A program made the translations under genes and the position numbers. DNA of 59,340 nt from Thermoanaerobaculia bacterium (lineage in GTDB: Bacteria > Acidobacteriota > Thermoanaerobaculia > Multivoradales > JAHEKO01): the NCBI GenBank assembly GCA_947259925.1, contig CAMYOG010000016.1, positions 1 through 59,340 of the forward strand. The letters are read 5' to 3'. This document shows, in pieces, positions 1 to 8,221 of this stretch (within the stretch, counting starts at the first letter, position 1; every line of letters starts with the position of its first letter). The notes under the pieces are model-generated. The model had not been told where the DNA came from, did no database searches, and was given only the letters and a program-made list of their open reading frames with translations.

Positions 1-1146
1 GATCAGGAAGACCGATAGTGCCGGCTGCTCGAGGCGGACGGCGACGAACTCACGGTAGGTGGTTTCGGCCAGATCAGTGAGCTCGTCGAGCTCGCCCTGG
101 GCGGCCAGAACGGCCAGTAGGTCAACTGCTACGAAAGCCGCATACAGAGGCTCCTCACGACCCAGGAACTCCGCTCTCGCGGAACGAAGCAGTTTCTCGG
201 CCGGGGCCAGCTCGCCCAAGGCACGGTATGCGAGGCCCTTCACCCAGCGTTGTCTCCGCTCGAGACTCGCTCCGAGCTCGGTCAACCCGGCTACAAGGTC
301 TGACAAGCAGAGGAGTTTCCAGGCCTGGACGCCATCACTCTCGCGAGCGAACGCTTCCGAGAGGTGGAGCAGCCCCAGGAACATTGCTCTGTCGTCTGCC
401 ACCAGCTCGATGCCGTCTCGAATGAGCCGGCATGCTCTTGCAAGTGAGGTATCGCTTGTGCACGCGATTAGGCCGCGGTAGCAGAGTGCCACGCCGAGCT
501 TGTGTTGGTCACCCAGCAAGCGACGCAAAGAGATCTCTCTGTCGAACAGCTCTGCTGCTTCTTGGGCTCGACCTTGCGTGTGGCGAAGCGTCGCCACGAA
601 GCTCAGGTGATTTGCGCGTAGATCACGGTCTCGAGTGCCACTTTCGAGTTGTTGCTCCGCTTCTGCGAAGGCCTGTTCTGCACCCAGGACATCAGCGTTT
701 ATGCGCCGTGCGTTGCCCAGGAAGTCCAGCGCTTCCCCGAGCAGGTCGGCGGCGGAATGTTCAGAAAGATAGGACGTACGACAAAGGGTGGTAGCGACTT
801 CATATGCCAGTGATGCCAGCGCGAGGGATCGCTTTGTGTCATCGAAGCGCTGCTCGAAACTCTCGCGCGTGAGATCGAAGGCGAGAGTCAGGAGCATTGC
901 CGGCTGGCCGTTTTCGATAACTGTCGCCCTTCGGCCCGGAGGCTGGTCTATCAGGTCAGCGTATCGGTCTCTGACACGGTCCCGATTGCGCGCCATCTCC
1001 TCCTGGAGGCGTGGTACCACTTGCGCAAGTCGAGTAAAGGCCTGGTCATACTCGGACTCGCGTGTCCTGCGCGGCTTGACCTGCAGTTTCGCCAGTCTGT
1101 GAGCGAAAACACGTGCCAGCCGGTTTGGGCCCTCGTCGATCACCAT
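1..1146 (-). CDS. TPR-like helical repeat protein, C-terminus beyond the left edge
   Basis: On the minus strand an uninterrupted frame runs from an ATG at 1146 to the window edge (382 codons, no stop), so the gene is incomplete. An in-frame TGA lies 54 bases upstream of the ATG, so the start cannot be much further out. No good ribosome binding site is visible. The product is Leu/Ala/Glu-rich and helical, with repeated blocks such as SLALASLAYEVATTL, HLSFVATLRHTQGRAQEAAE and KGLAYRALGELAPAEKLL that look like degenerate tetratricopeptide repeats. The last visible stretch, FVAVDLLAVLAAQGELDEL, has the same character. Such proteins usually act as protein-interaction scaffolds; the partner is unknown. 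The frame is consistent over its whole length, while the plus-strand frames here look like shadows. Confidence 0.7.
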   Translation of the reverse strand, partial: MVIDEGPNRLARVFAHRLAKLQVKPRRTRESEYDQAFTRLAQVVPRLQEEMARNRDRVRDRYADLIDQPPGRRATVIENGQPAMLLTLAFDLTRESFEQRFDDTKRSLALASLAYEVATTLCRTSYLSEHSAADLLGEALDFLGNARRINADVLGAEQAFAEAEQQLESGTRDRDLRANHLSFVATLRHTQGRAQEAAELFDREISLRRLLGDQHKLGVALCYRGLIACTSDTSLARACRLIRDGIELVADDRAMFLGLLHLSEAFARESDGVQAWKLLCLSDLVAGLTELGASLERRQRWVKGLAYRALGELAPAEKLLRSARAEFLGREEPLYAAFVAVDLLAVLAAQGELDELTDLAETTYREFVAVRLEQPALSVFLI

Positions 1147-1429
1147 ATGGCAGCGAAATGCTGTTCGTGATTGTCGGCGAATTGGGGGCGGCTGTCAAGA
1201 GCCCGCCCCCAGCCGAGGCAGCATCATCCGTTGTTGCCGATACTGGCCGTTTCACCAGCCCTGATTGCCGTCTGCATCTTCACTTTGAGCCTCACCTCCC
1301 TTCCGACACAGCCTCGTCCCAGCCGACCCGTAGCGAATCGCCCAGCGTGTGTCTTGATAGGAAGTGTCCGCACGGGGGCCACCGGCTGACACCGCCAGCC
1401 CGCCTTTCCGCAGCCCGACCCGGCCGCGG

Positions 1430-2083
1430 CTAGTCGAAGGTGATCGACCGCAGGACGCCGTCCAGCTCGGCCTTCTCGTCCTCGGTCGTGTACGAAGCGA
1501 TGAAGAGCAGGGCGTAGCCGTCCGTGATGCGCGCGTAGTAGTCCTGCCGCACGGTCAGGCCCAGGATCTCCATCTGGACGTGCAGGACGTCGAAGATCTC
1601 GCCGCCCAGGCGGTCCGCCGACATCGGCGTGGGGAAGGAGACGTCGAGCTGGCCGGCCTGGAGCAGACGCTTGGCGTGGTAGTGATAGTCGCGCCCGGTC
1701 CCGATGCCGGGTAATCCCTCGATTCGCTCGGCCACGCACATGATGCTGGGGTTGTAGGGGACCGGATAGCCGAGCGGGTGCTTGAAGGCGCCGACGAGGT
1801 TCACCGTCTGCATCTCGGACGCCTTGATGATCGCCTGCAGGTTCTCATCGTCGCCCGCGATCAGCTCGCCGCCGACATCGGTCAGCCGCTGCTGGGCTGC
1901 CTTGTCGAGCACGCTCCACTCGCTCGGAATCGTGAGCTCGAGACCAAAGTACTCGTTGGTGTAGACGGAGCTCTCGAGCGTGCCGAAATCGAGCTCGGCC
2001 GCGGGCTCCTGAGAGCTCGCTACGCCGGTGATCAGGCAGAGCACCGCGACAGAACCGAGCAGGCGAACCGTGCTTTGTTTCAT
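1430..2083 (-). CDS. Secreted protein of unknown function, PsbP/DcrB-like
   Basis: The 217-residue product starts with a clear Sec signal peptide (basic MKQSTVR, hydrophobic core LLGSVAVLCLITGV, probable cleavage after ASS). The mature part opens with a segment of the type YTNEYFGLELTIPSEW, followed by alternating beta strands. This pattern (an extended N-terminus, then a phrase meaning 'native-state strand with Y/F and W') is common in PsbP- and DcrB-like periplasmic proteins. No catalytic motif is visible and no lipobox is present, so a soluble periplasmic location is inferred. It is transcribed alone, divergently from the small membrane protein at 2166. I do not assign a function. Confidence 0.75.
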   Translation of the reverse strand: MKQSTVRLLGSVAVLCLITGVASSQEPAAELDFGTLESSVYTNEYFGLELTIPSEWSVLDKAAQQRLTDVGGELIAGDDENLQAIIKASEMQTVNLVGAFKHPLGYPVPYNPSIMCVAERIEGLPGIGTGRDYHYHAKRLLQAGQLDVSFPTPMSADRLGGEIFDVLHVQMEILGLTVRQDYYARITDGYALLFIASYTTEDEKAELDGVLRSITFD

Positions 2084-2165
2084 CTTCCGGCAGGCAGCCT
2101 AGCAGCCGGTCGTGGCAAATGCTGTAGGATCTCAACTTCGATTCGGGAGGAGGAAGGGTTTACCT

Positions 2166-2546
2166 GTGATCGCTGAGAATCTGGATCTCGTCATGTCCGG
2201 CGCAGCCATCGGCATGGTCGTCGCCGTTCTGGGTGCGGTTTTCGAGTACCGGCTCTATCTGCGCCGAGCCGACGCACCTCAGCGACCCCACACGTCCTTG
2301 CTGCATCTGATCGGTGGGGTTCTCTGCTTTCTCGGCCTCGTCGCCGTGGTGGTGTCGCTACTTCTGACGAGCAGCATCGCGCCTGCCGTAGTTATGGGCA
2401 TCGGGGTAGGAATCGGATTCTATGGAGGCTTCGTCGTGCTGCTGCTGGTCTGGCTTCTTCGCGGTGGTCTCGTGCAAGCGACTGAGGAGCCTACCCACCC
2501 AGGTGCGCGTACGTCCGGTCCCCCCCGCGTATTGCGCGACTCGTAG
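2166..2546 (+). CDS. Small integral membrane protein of unknown function
   Basis: I choose the GTG at 2166 because a purine-rich Shine-Dalgarno stretch (GGAGGAGGAAGGG, 2146-2158) lies 7-12 bases upstream; the more distant ATG at 2112 would place this motif inside the coding region. The 126-residue product has three strongly hydrophobic segments: about residues 10-28 (MSGAAIGMVVAVLGAVF), 45-68 (LLHLIGGVLCFLGLVAVVVSLLL) and 72-97 (APAVVMGIGVGIGFYGGFVVLLL), with short polar loops. The C-terminal 25 residues are hydrophilic. No known family is recognised. The gene stands alone between divergent and convergent neighbours. Confidence 0.65.
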   Translation: MIAENLDLVMSGAAIGMVVAVLGAVFEYRLYLRRADAPQRPHTSLLHLIGGVLCFLGLVAVVVSLLLTSSIAPAVVMGIGVGIGFYGGFVVLLLVWLLRGGLVQATEEPTHPGARTSGPPRVLRDS

Positions 2547-2596
2547 GCTACGTGCCGCGGTTCCTCAACGCCGAAGACATCGTAGTGGCTTCCCGG

Positions 2597-3934
2597 CTAC
2601 GAGCGACTGTTGCTTCGACGTGGTCGAGCCGAATGCGTCGCTTCCAGCGATTCAGGGTATTGGTCGCGGTATGACCCCCGATCGACGTGGCCAGGCGCGG
2701 GGCTCGATTTCGACAGGGTGGCGAGCTGCCTCGCTGCGCGCGGTCCTGTCGCGGCTCTTCGTTCGCCTTGCTGTCGCGTGGTAGCGAAGCAGGCCTGCAA
2801 CACTCGACGAGCGTTCTGTTCCCAGGAGAGCTCAGTGCGCGCCTTTTCGAAGGCGGCTCTGCCGAGGCTCCGCGCGTAGTCGGTTTCGTCGAGCAGCCGC
2901 AGAACAGCAGTCGTGAGAGCATGTCTGTCTCCCGGCTCGAAGAGAAGACCGTGAGTGCCGCTCTGAATGAGTTCCTCGAGTGGTGCGTAGCGCGGTGCGG
3001 CAATCGGTTTCGCCGCCGCCATCCACTCGACCACCTTCATGGGCGAGCCATAGGTATTCGAATCGGGCATGACGGCGACATCGAAACTCGTCACGAAGCC
3101 CGGAACGCGCTCGTGCGACACGCTCCCTGGAAAGTAGATGCGCCCGTCGAGAGCGGCGGTCAGCGCCTGCACTTCCGGGTAACCCGGCCCAGTACCTACA
3201 ACGATGAAGCAGGTGGCGGGCCGTAGCCGAGCCACATCGCGGATCATCTGAGCGAGCAGCCTGGGTCCGTGCCACGCGTGGAGGGAGCCGACGAACCCGA
3301 CGACCTGGCCTGCGCGAAAGCTGCCTGGGATGCTCCGATCCCAGCTTTTGCGAGAGCTGAAGCGGCTGAGGTCGGCTCCATTGTGGGCGACTGTGATCTT
3401 CTCCGGGTCTAGCTCGTGTCTGGTCTCGAAATGGGCCTTGAGCGCCTGGGAAACGACGACAATCCGATCGGCACGAGCCAGCTTCCTGCCCTCGAGCCAC
3501 TGCGGCAGGATGGGCAGATTCCAGTATTCCGGCTGATAGAGACGCGACTCCAGAACCGGCGCATTGGCCTCTACGACAAGAGGGACGCGCAGACGGCGCG
3601 CTGAGATCAAGTAAGACGTCACCAGTGGTGCGTCCCGTGCCAGCAAGACGTCTGGCTGCTGCCGACGGAGGAAGCCAATCTCGGCTGGGAGGTAGGCGAC
3701 GTTTTGCGCAAGAAGCCGCGGCTCATGAAGGTACTTCGCGGCGGCAGTCCTGATCATTGACCGTCTCGACCGTCTCGATGGGGTCGAAGCGGATCCCTCT
3801 GAGACCGGCGCGGCACGGCGGGGGCTGTAGACGTCCACTTCGTGACCGAGGCGTCGTGCGGCATCGACGAACTGCCGCACGTGATTGAAGGCGCTATCAC
3901 GCGTCTCGATGTAGTGAACGTAGGCGATCCGCAT
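2597..3934 (-). CDS. GT4-family glycosyltransferase
   Basis: This 445-residue protein transfers a sugar from an activated donor to a cell-surface glycan or lipid acceptor; the substrate is not predictable. The N-terminal Rossmann domain begins MRIAYVHYIETRDSAFNHVR, with VRQFVDAARRLGHEVDVYSP as in GT-B enzymes. The second domain contains VGFVGSLHAWHG, FIVVGTGPGYPEVQAL and the donor-binding segment around SNTYGSPMKVVEWMAAAKPI, where the usual E-x7-E is replaced by PMKVVEWMA. The last ~60 residues are basic, low-complexity and atypical, suggesting a C-terminal extension or read-through past an older stop. It starts four bases after the deacetylase stop, so the two genes form an operon for polysaccharide or glycolipid synthesis. 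Confidence 0.85.
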   Translation of the reverse strand: MRIAYVHYIETRDSAFNHVRQFVDAARRLGHEVDVYSPRRAAPVSEGSASTPSRRSRRSMIRTAAAKYLHEPRLLAQNVAYLPAEIGFLRRQQPDVLLARDAPLVTSYLISARRLRVPLVVEANAPVLESRLYQPEYWNLPILPQWLEGRKLARADRIVVVSQALKAHFETRHELDPEKITVAHNGADLSRFSSRKSWDRSIPGSFRAGQVVGFVGSLHAWHGPRLLAQMIRDVARLRPATCFIVVGTGPGYPEVQALTAALDGRIYFPGSVSHERVPGFVTSFDVAVMPDSNTYGSPMKVVEWMAAAKPIAAPRYAPLEELIQSGTHGLLFEPGDRHALTTAVLRLLDETDYARSLGRAAFEKARTELSWEQNARRVLQACFATTRQQGERRAATGPRAARQLATLSKSSPAPGHVDRGSYRDQYPESLEATHSARPRRSNSRS

Positions 3935-3937
3935 CCT

Positions 3938-5005
3938 TCAACTCCCCTGAGTGACCGGTCGCTGCGGGCGGCTGCGCGGTCGGCGCCGCCAAAGAAGATG
4001 AAAGACGGCATCCTTCAACACGTGCTCGGGTCCCTGGAGGCCGTTTCGGCTGGAAAGCAAGAACTCGGTCGAAACGCGGTTGATGACCACGGGGTCTCGT
4101 TCCAGACCCTCGCTACCGAAGAACAGGTCGATGAACGGGTAGCGTTCGCCGATCTCGACTAGATGCCTCGTATTGAACCCCTTGCCGGAGTAGGGAAAGG
4201 CGAACGGCACGGAGGGCAGTTGGAATCTGTCCCTCAGCTCCGTGCAGGAGCCGACGATCTCCTCGAGAGCCTCCTCCTTGGCCAGGCTTCGCAGGTCCGG
4301 ATGGTGGTTGCTGTGACCACCAATAGCGAAACCGTCGTCCAGCAGGAGCTCGACGTCGGCCGAGGTCAGGTAGGGCCGCCGTGCCGACAGCTCGCTCCCG
4401 AAGTCGACTCCGAGCGCCTCGCCGATGATCATGGTCTTCGACGAGTCGCCGGGGCTCGAACTGATCATGCGGTCGACCAGATCCTCGGGGTGCGTCGAAC
4501 TGCTGCCGAGGACCTGGGCGAGCCGCTCGACGGTCTCGGCGAGGTCCGAGCGTTCTAGAGTCCTCAGCTTGTCGATGCAGAGCGACAGCGCATGTCGGTG
4601 AAACCAGTTCTGATTGTCCAGGAACCCGGTGGCCAGGAAGAAGATGCAGGGCACCCGGTGCTTCAGGAGAAGTGGCCGCGCGACCGTAAGACACTCCCGC
4701 AGGCCATCGTCAAAGCTGACGAAAGCGGAGCTCCTCGGGAGGGCCTGGTCCGTGCGCAGAGACTCGCGGATCTGCGAGAGAGAGACCAGGTTGAACCGGC
4801 TCTTGAAGAAGATCAGGTGCTGCTCGAACTGCTGCGGTGTGTACAGCGGGAACAGATGGCTGACGTGGGGGATCTGGCCTTCCGAGATCGCATGGTACGA
4901 GAACCCGATGAGCCGCTCCCGAAGTCCCCGAACCATCAGGGTCGTAGGAACGGCGCGAAGCCCGAGACGGGCGAGGTTCTTTGCCAAGCGCATCATAGGG
5001 TGCAC
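3938..5005 (-). CDS. Polysaccharide deacetylase (NodB homology domain)
   Basis: The 355-residue product carries the carbohydrate esterase 4 signature: SAFVSFDDGLREC near residues 91-103 (the DD pair of motif 1) and GGHSNHHPDL near 226-235 (H-x3-H metal ligands of motif 2). PFAFPYSGKGFN near 262-273 corresponds to motif 3. These enzymes remove N-acetyl groups from GlcNAc-containing polymers using a divalent metal. The N-terminus is basic without a clear signal peptide, though residues 10-30 could form a membrane-associated helix. It is the first gene of an operon with the GT4 glycosyltransferase directly downstream, suggesting modification of a glycan that the partner assembles. An intracellular lipid-linked intermediate is an alternative substrate. 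Confidence 0.85.
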   Translation of the reverse strand: MHPMMRLAKNLARLGLRAVPTTLMVRGLRERLIGFSYHAISEGQIPHVSHLFPLYTPQQFEQHLIFFKSRFNLVSLSQIRESLRTDQALPRSSAFVSFDDGLRECLTVARPLLLKHRVPCIFFLATGFLDNQNWFHRHALSLCIDKLRTLERSDLAETVERLAQVLGSSSTHPEDLVDRMISSSPGDSSKTMIIGEALGVDFGSELSARRPYLTSADVELLLDDGFAIGGHSNHHPDLRSLAKEEALEEIVGSCTELRDRFQLPSVPFAFPYSGKGFNTRHLVEIGERYPFIDLFFGSEGLERDPVVINRVSTEFLLSSRNGLQGPEHVLKDAVFHLLWRRRPRSRPQRPVTQGS

Positions 5006-5219
5006 ACTCCCACACGGGAGCCCAGCACTCGATCAGAGAGTCCTGGCCAGATAGAACTAGCGGTGAACCTGCTTCAGGGTACCACGAGAGTGACGGCGTC
5101 AGCCGCTGCCAGCGGACTCTGCCGCGTTGGCTGGTGCCCGGACGCCGAACTGCCAGATCCGAGCAGCGGGACAGGCCGGCCTGGATTCCTCTGCCGCGGC
5201 GAGGACGACAGATCCGGCC

Positions 5220-5996
5220 TCAGGGGATCTTCGCGCGCATGGCGCAGCGCCGGATGGCGAACATCTCCCGATCGGTCAGCAGCCCTGCCCATTTCAGCTT
5301 CCGAGTGAGGTTGGTGACGCAGGCCACGAACTCGCCATGGGTGCGCGCGGTCCGAGCGCAGTCTCCAATCAGATCAGCGAGATTGCAGCCGTCGCCCATC
5401 GGCTTGTTGCTCACCCTGGTATTGCAGCCGCCGATCACGACGGTCGAGCTCAGATCGGAAGCGGGGCACTCGTCCGCCGAATCGGGCGTCTGATCGCCAT
5501 CCGAGTCGGGAGCGATCACCACTCCGTAATACCTGGGACCCGCGAAGCCACCGTCGTCGAACTCGACGATCAACGTGAAATCGTTACCGGCGCTCGGCTG
5601 CTGGACGATCACGGTGTCACCGCGTCCGAAGATCTTCTGAACGGCGAACGGGACACCATCGGTCGGCAATGGCGGGCTCAGGCCGCTGAGAATCGACGAG
5701 AGCTCTTCCCGGCGGATCTCCGCAGGAGGCGGCTCCGACCACTCCGGGAACCACTCCGAGGCACCCGGGTACGGGAAGACGATGGTCGGTGCGTTGGCGC
5801 CATGATGACGACCGACCGCGGCCGCGAAGAGGTGGTGCCACTGCAAGGTGTCACGTTTAAGGATCAGTCGATCCGTGCCGTCGATCAAGGCCTCGATCTC
5901 GAGCACGAACTCCGCGGCGGCAGCCGCCGGCCAGACGAGCGACCCGATCACCACGAGACCCGCCAGCACTCCCAGGAGCCTTCTTGGATACTTCAC
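5220..5996 (-). CDS. Secreted protein with calcium-binding thrombospondin-3-like motif
   Basis: The 258-residue product has a signal peptide (MKYPRRLLGVLAGLVVIGSL, cleavage probably after AAA near residue 28). A beta-rich middle region contains many aromatic residues. Near residue 170 the motif DSDGDQTPDSADECP is a thrombospondin type-3-like Asp-rich calcium site. The final ~75 residues form a Cys-containing helical module (GCNLADLIGDCARTARTHGE, ACVTNLTRKLK, FAIRRCAMRAK) with conserved-looking cysteines that may pair as disulfides outside the cytoplasm. The ATG is preceded by an AAGGAGAA-type ribosome site. The gene is monocistronic. Surface or periplasmic location is inferred; function is unknown. 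Confidence 0.75.
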   Translation of the reverse strand: MKYPRRLLGVLAGLVVIGSLVWPAAAAAEFVLEIEALIDGTDRLILKRDTLQWHHLFAAAVGRHHGANAPTIVFPYPGASEWFPEWSEPPPAEIRREELSSILSGLSPPLPTDGVPFAVQKIFGRGDTVIVQQPSAGNDFTLIVEFDDGGFAGPRYYGVVIAPDSDGDQTPDSADECPASDLSSTVVIGGCNTRVSNKPMGDGCNLADLIGDCARTARTHGEFVACVTNLTRKLKWAGLLTDREMFAIRRCAMRAKIP

Positions 5997-6247
5997 GACG
6001 TTCTCCTTTCCTTCGACCGGTCCGAGGAGACGCTCGCCGGTCGGCGACCCTTCGGTAGCTTGGCGGTCTTGGGAACTTCGTGGCGGGTGAACGTCGCGGA
6101 GAAAGCAAAGACCCGTGGCTTTGCGACCCTGGGTCTCCCCAGGTGTGCCTTTGTCGAGGCAAGGGCGAAGCTACGCCCCAGGTGAGAGCGTGGCAACACC
6201 TGAACGGGTGGGTGGTCGCGGGTCAGGGATCGGAGCTGGCGTTACGC

Positions 6248-6276
6248 TTGCGACGGCGGCAACCGGTGCCTATACT
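6248..6276 (+). promoter_or_regulatory. Sigma-70-type promoter for a candidate small RNA
   Basis: TTGCGA at 6248-6253 and TATACT at 6271-6276 are separated by exactly 17 bases, close to the consensus. The predicted start near 6283 leads straight into two hairpins and ends 60-70 bases later. The rest of the 480-base gap between the genes at 5996 and 6479 (5997-6247 and 6351-6460) shows no coding frame I can support. Confidence 0.5.
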
Positions 6277-6282
6277 GAGGGC

Positions 6283-6350
6283 AGCGATCACACCGGACGA
6301 CCCGTCTGGTGCATAGGAACGCCAGCCCCTCTACGGCTGGCGTTTCTGCT
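6283..6350 (+). ncRNA. Candidate small RNA ending in an intrinsic terminator
   Basis: Two stem-loops follow the promoter. The first pairs CACCGGACG (6291-6299) with CGTCTGGTG (6303-6311) with one G-U pair. The second is a perfect 10-bp stem, AACGCCAGCC (6318-6327) with GGCTGGCGTT (6335-6344), followed by a short, imperfect T tract (TTTCTGCTTGT). A transcript of about 65 nt is predicted. It is not a tRNA or 6S RNA. It could instead be the leader of the hydrolase gene at 6479, with the hairpin acting as an attenuator. Confidence 0.45.
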
Positions 6351-6478
6351 TGTAGAGACGGCAGCAGCCGTCGTCGGGCCTCGCACAACCGGCGGCAAAG
6401 GTTGCCGTGCGCGTGGCTCGCGAGGTGCTTCGACCATCGCCCTGACCAAGGGCGGATAATCCTCCAAAGGAGATAGCG

Positions 6479-7294
6479 ATGAGCGAAGAGGCTCGGCGAA
6501 ACGAGATCACGAGAGCGACGGTGGTCCACGAGGTCCCCGGTACGGATGCCGTGAAGATCCGGCGTGATGTCGAATACCGCGAAACCGAGGAAGGGCCTCT
6601 GACCATGGACCTCTATCTGCCACCGGACTCTCGGCCCGAGACGCCGACGCCAGCGGTCGTCCTCGTCTCTGGATTCCCCGATCCGGGCTTCGAGGTGGCG
6701 CTCGGCTGCAAGTTCAAGGAGATGAAGTCGTACATCTCTTGGGGGAAGTTGATAGCCGCGTCAGGGCTGGCAGCGATCACCTACACGAACCGAGATCCCG
6801 CTGCAGATCTCGACGCTCTCCTGGCCCACCTCCGTCGGGAGGCCGCCTCGCTGGGGATCGACGAGAACCGGATCGGCCTCTGGGCCTGCTCCGGCAATGC
6901 CCCGATGGCTCTGTCCGTCTTGATGCAGGAAGGGCGCCATTCCCTTCGTTGCGCCTGTCTCTGCTACGGATACATGCTCGATGTCGGCGGGTCATCCTCA
7001 GTCGCCGACGCGGCCGCGCAGTTCGGGTTCGTCAACCCGTGCGCGGGGAAGTCGGTAGATGATCTGCCGCGAGAGCTGCCATTGTTCCTCGCGCGAGCGG
7101 GGCAGGACGAGATGCCTGGGCTGAACGAGACGATTGACCTCTTTGTGGCCGAGGCCCTGAAACGCAACCTACCGCTGACGTTCACCAACCTCGCTGCGGC
7201 TCCACACGCGTTCGATCTGTTCGACGACAGCGCGATCTCTCGCGACGCGATCCGACGGATCCTGGCGTTTCTCCGGTCTTATCTCATGGCATAG
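6479..7294 (+). CDS. Alpha/beta hydrolase, dienelactone-hydrolase-like
   Basis: A strong ribosome binding site (AAAGGAG, 6463-6469) precedes the ATG. The 271-residue product shows the alpha/beta hydrolase plan: beta strand TPAVVLVSGFPDPGFE with the oxyanion region, nucleophile elbow IGLWACSGNAP (Ser near residue 142; the usual first Gly of G-x-S-x-G is replaced by Ala), and the catalytic His in AAPHAFDLFDD near residue 244. An acid, probably the Asp in FLARAGQDEMPG near 207, completes the triad. The N-terminal strand EGPLTMDLYLPP is typical of BD-FAE/dienelactone-hydrolase-like carboxylesterases. No signal peptide is present, so it is cytoplasmic. The natural ester substrate is unknown. Confidence 0.8.
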   Translation: MSEEARRNEITRATVVHEVPGTDAVKIRRDVEYRETEEGPLTMDLYLPPDSRPETPTPAVVLVSGFPDPGFEVALGCKFKEMKSYISWGKLIAASGLAAITYTNRDPAADLDALLAHLRREAASLGIDENRIGLWACSGNAPMALSVLMQEGRHSLRCACLCYGYMLDVGGSSSVADAAAQFGFVNPCAGKSVDDLPRELPLFLARAGQDEMPGLNETIDLFVAEALKRNLPLTFTNLAAAPHAFDLFDDSAISRDAIRRILAFLRSYLMA

Positions 7295-7429
7295 GCTGGG
7301 CGCGGGCTAGGGGGCGCTCGACGAAGGAGACGACGTCGGGGTGGTGCTCGTTCGTGAAGCTGGGGGCCTCTCCAAACTCCGGTATGAGGAACAGAAGTTG
7401 GTGACTTCTCTGCGTGAATCTGGTAGTGT

Positions 7430-7520
7430 TGTCAACGAGTCAAGGCGGGTCGCAGTTGGCCCGCCACTTGGTAGTAGAGATCCGACGAAAGACCTGAGAA
7501 TCGAACTCGGGTCTTTTTTT
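7430..7520 (+). ncRNA. Candidate small RNA with strong rho-independent terminator
   Basis: Upstream of the cold-shock gene there are two hairpins: GGCGGG (7444-7449) with CCCGCC (7460-7465), and an 11-bp stem AAAGACCTGAG (7488-7498) with CTCGGGTCTTT (7506-7516) containing one G-U pair and followed by an uninterrupted run of T to 7520. The second is a textbook intrinsic terminator. It does not follow the hydrolase directly (its stop is 200 bases earlier), so a short separate transcript is likely. A possible -10 (TAGTGT, 7424-7429) has no convincing -35. It could also be a distal terminator of the hydrolase mRNA. Confidence 0.4.
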
Positions 7521-7658
7521 GTATCTTGGCTACGCGGCACCCAGTAGGAGAGGATCGAACCTCGACCCTGCCGGGGGCCACAACCAACAAGGCGGGCATC
7601 CCCGCCACGCAGAAGGGGCTAGAGGAATCTCGGGCCCTGGCACAGGAGCAAGCAGCAA

Positions 7659-7871
7659 ATGAGTAGTACAGGAAGTGTGAAGTGGTTCGACGACCAGAAG
7701 GGCTACGGATTCATCACTCTCGACGACGGAAGCAAGGACTGTTTCGTCCACCACAGCGCCATCGCGGGCGACGGCTTCAAGTCGCTGGCCGAGGGTGACC
7801 GTGTCCAATTCGAAGTTGTCCAGGGCCAAAAGGGCCCGGCGGCTGAGAACGTAACCAAGGTTGAAGCCTAG
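7659..7871 (+). CDS. Cold-shock protein (CspA family)
   Basis: The 70-residue product is one cold-shock domain: [21 protein letters not shown] carries RNP1 (KGYGFI) and DCFVHHSAI carries RNP2 (VHHS-type). These small OB-fold proteins bind single-stranded RNA and DNA and act as RNA chaperones. The length matches the family (65-75). An AGGAG stands about ten bases before the ATG. The ~140-base leader contains a small hairpin (GGCGGG-CATC-CCCGCC, about 7590-7606), compatible with the structured leaders known for csp mRNAs. The gene is followed at once by a very strong terminator, so it is transcribed alone. Confidence 0.95.
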   Translation: MSSTGSVKWFDDQKGYGFITLDDGSKDCFVHHSAIAGDGFKSLAEGDRVQFEVVQGQKGPAAENVTKVEA

Positions 7872-7895
7872 GCTCGTCCGAAGCAGACAATCACG

Positions 7896-7931
7896 GAGGC
7901 CGCCCCGGGTTCCCGGGGCGGCCTCTTCTTG
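7896..7931 (+). terminator. Intrinsic terminator of the cold-shock gene
   Basis: Perfect 14-bp stem, GAGGCCGCCCCGGG (7896-7909) with CCCGGGGCGGCCTC (7912-7925), with a two-base loop and a TTCTT tail, 25 bases after the csp stop codon. Confidence 0.85.
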
Positions 7932-7999
7932 TATCCAAGTAGACCTGGCTGGGGCCCTCCCGGGCCGCGTTGGCTGCCTGCTGGAGCGCGGCCCGACGA

Positions 8000-8021
8000 T
8001 TGGCGCGCCGGCAGGGACTCG
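8000..8021. repeat. Direct repeat of the tRNA-Arg 3' end (att-like)
   Basis: Exact 22-nt copy of 9262-9283. It covers the CCA, discriminator, acceptor strand and part of the T arm of tRNA-Arg, while flanking bases differ on both sides. The distal copy of a tRNA 3' end is the expected outer attachment site of an integrated element. Confidence 0.7.
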
Positions 8022-8052
8022 CTACAAGCGGGCCCGCAGGGTCCCGCGCCCT

Positions 8053-8172
8053 CCGAGTTCGAGCGGCGACGAACCTACGGACGCTTGGTATGTGAACCTC
8101 GGGGCTGGCTCCTTGGCTGCAGTCACTAAGGACGGCCCCACCTACGTCTGGCCGGTTCGCGCCGGGCAATGA
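8053..8172 (+). pseudogene. C-terminal fragment of a DUF1566-type (DGR target-like) protein
   Basis: The last 39 codons before the TGA at 8170-8172 read with SSSGDEPTDAWYVNLG followed by a Gly/Ala-rich turn and end YVWPVRAGQ. This is the characteristic end of DUF1566 / Lcl C-terminal C-type-lectin-like domains, whose final YVWPVRGGQ-type strand is a common variable-region terminus of diversity-generating retroelements. The rest of the domain (about 120 residues, including the usual DWRLP-type segment) is missing: upstream codons are random and lead back over the att-like repeat into the csp terminator. The 3' end from 8146 to 8189 is repeated in inverted orientation at 8699-8742. Confidence 0.6.
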
Positions 8173-8221
8173 TGGGCTCCTGGAGGCTTGCCTCTTCTCA
8201 GTAGCTAGCACCTGATCGGTG

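Noticed and set aside
59..1102. Several short plus-strand frames at the left edge
   Set aside because: They are antisense to one continuous minus-strand frame that runs off the window and has protein-like composition.
7488..7560. tRNA T-arm-like sequences on the minus strand (GAGTTCGATTCTC, GAGGTTCGATCCTC)
   Set aside because: No acceptor, D or anticodon arms match; the first is better explained as an intrinsic terminator.
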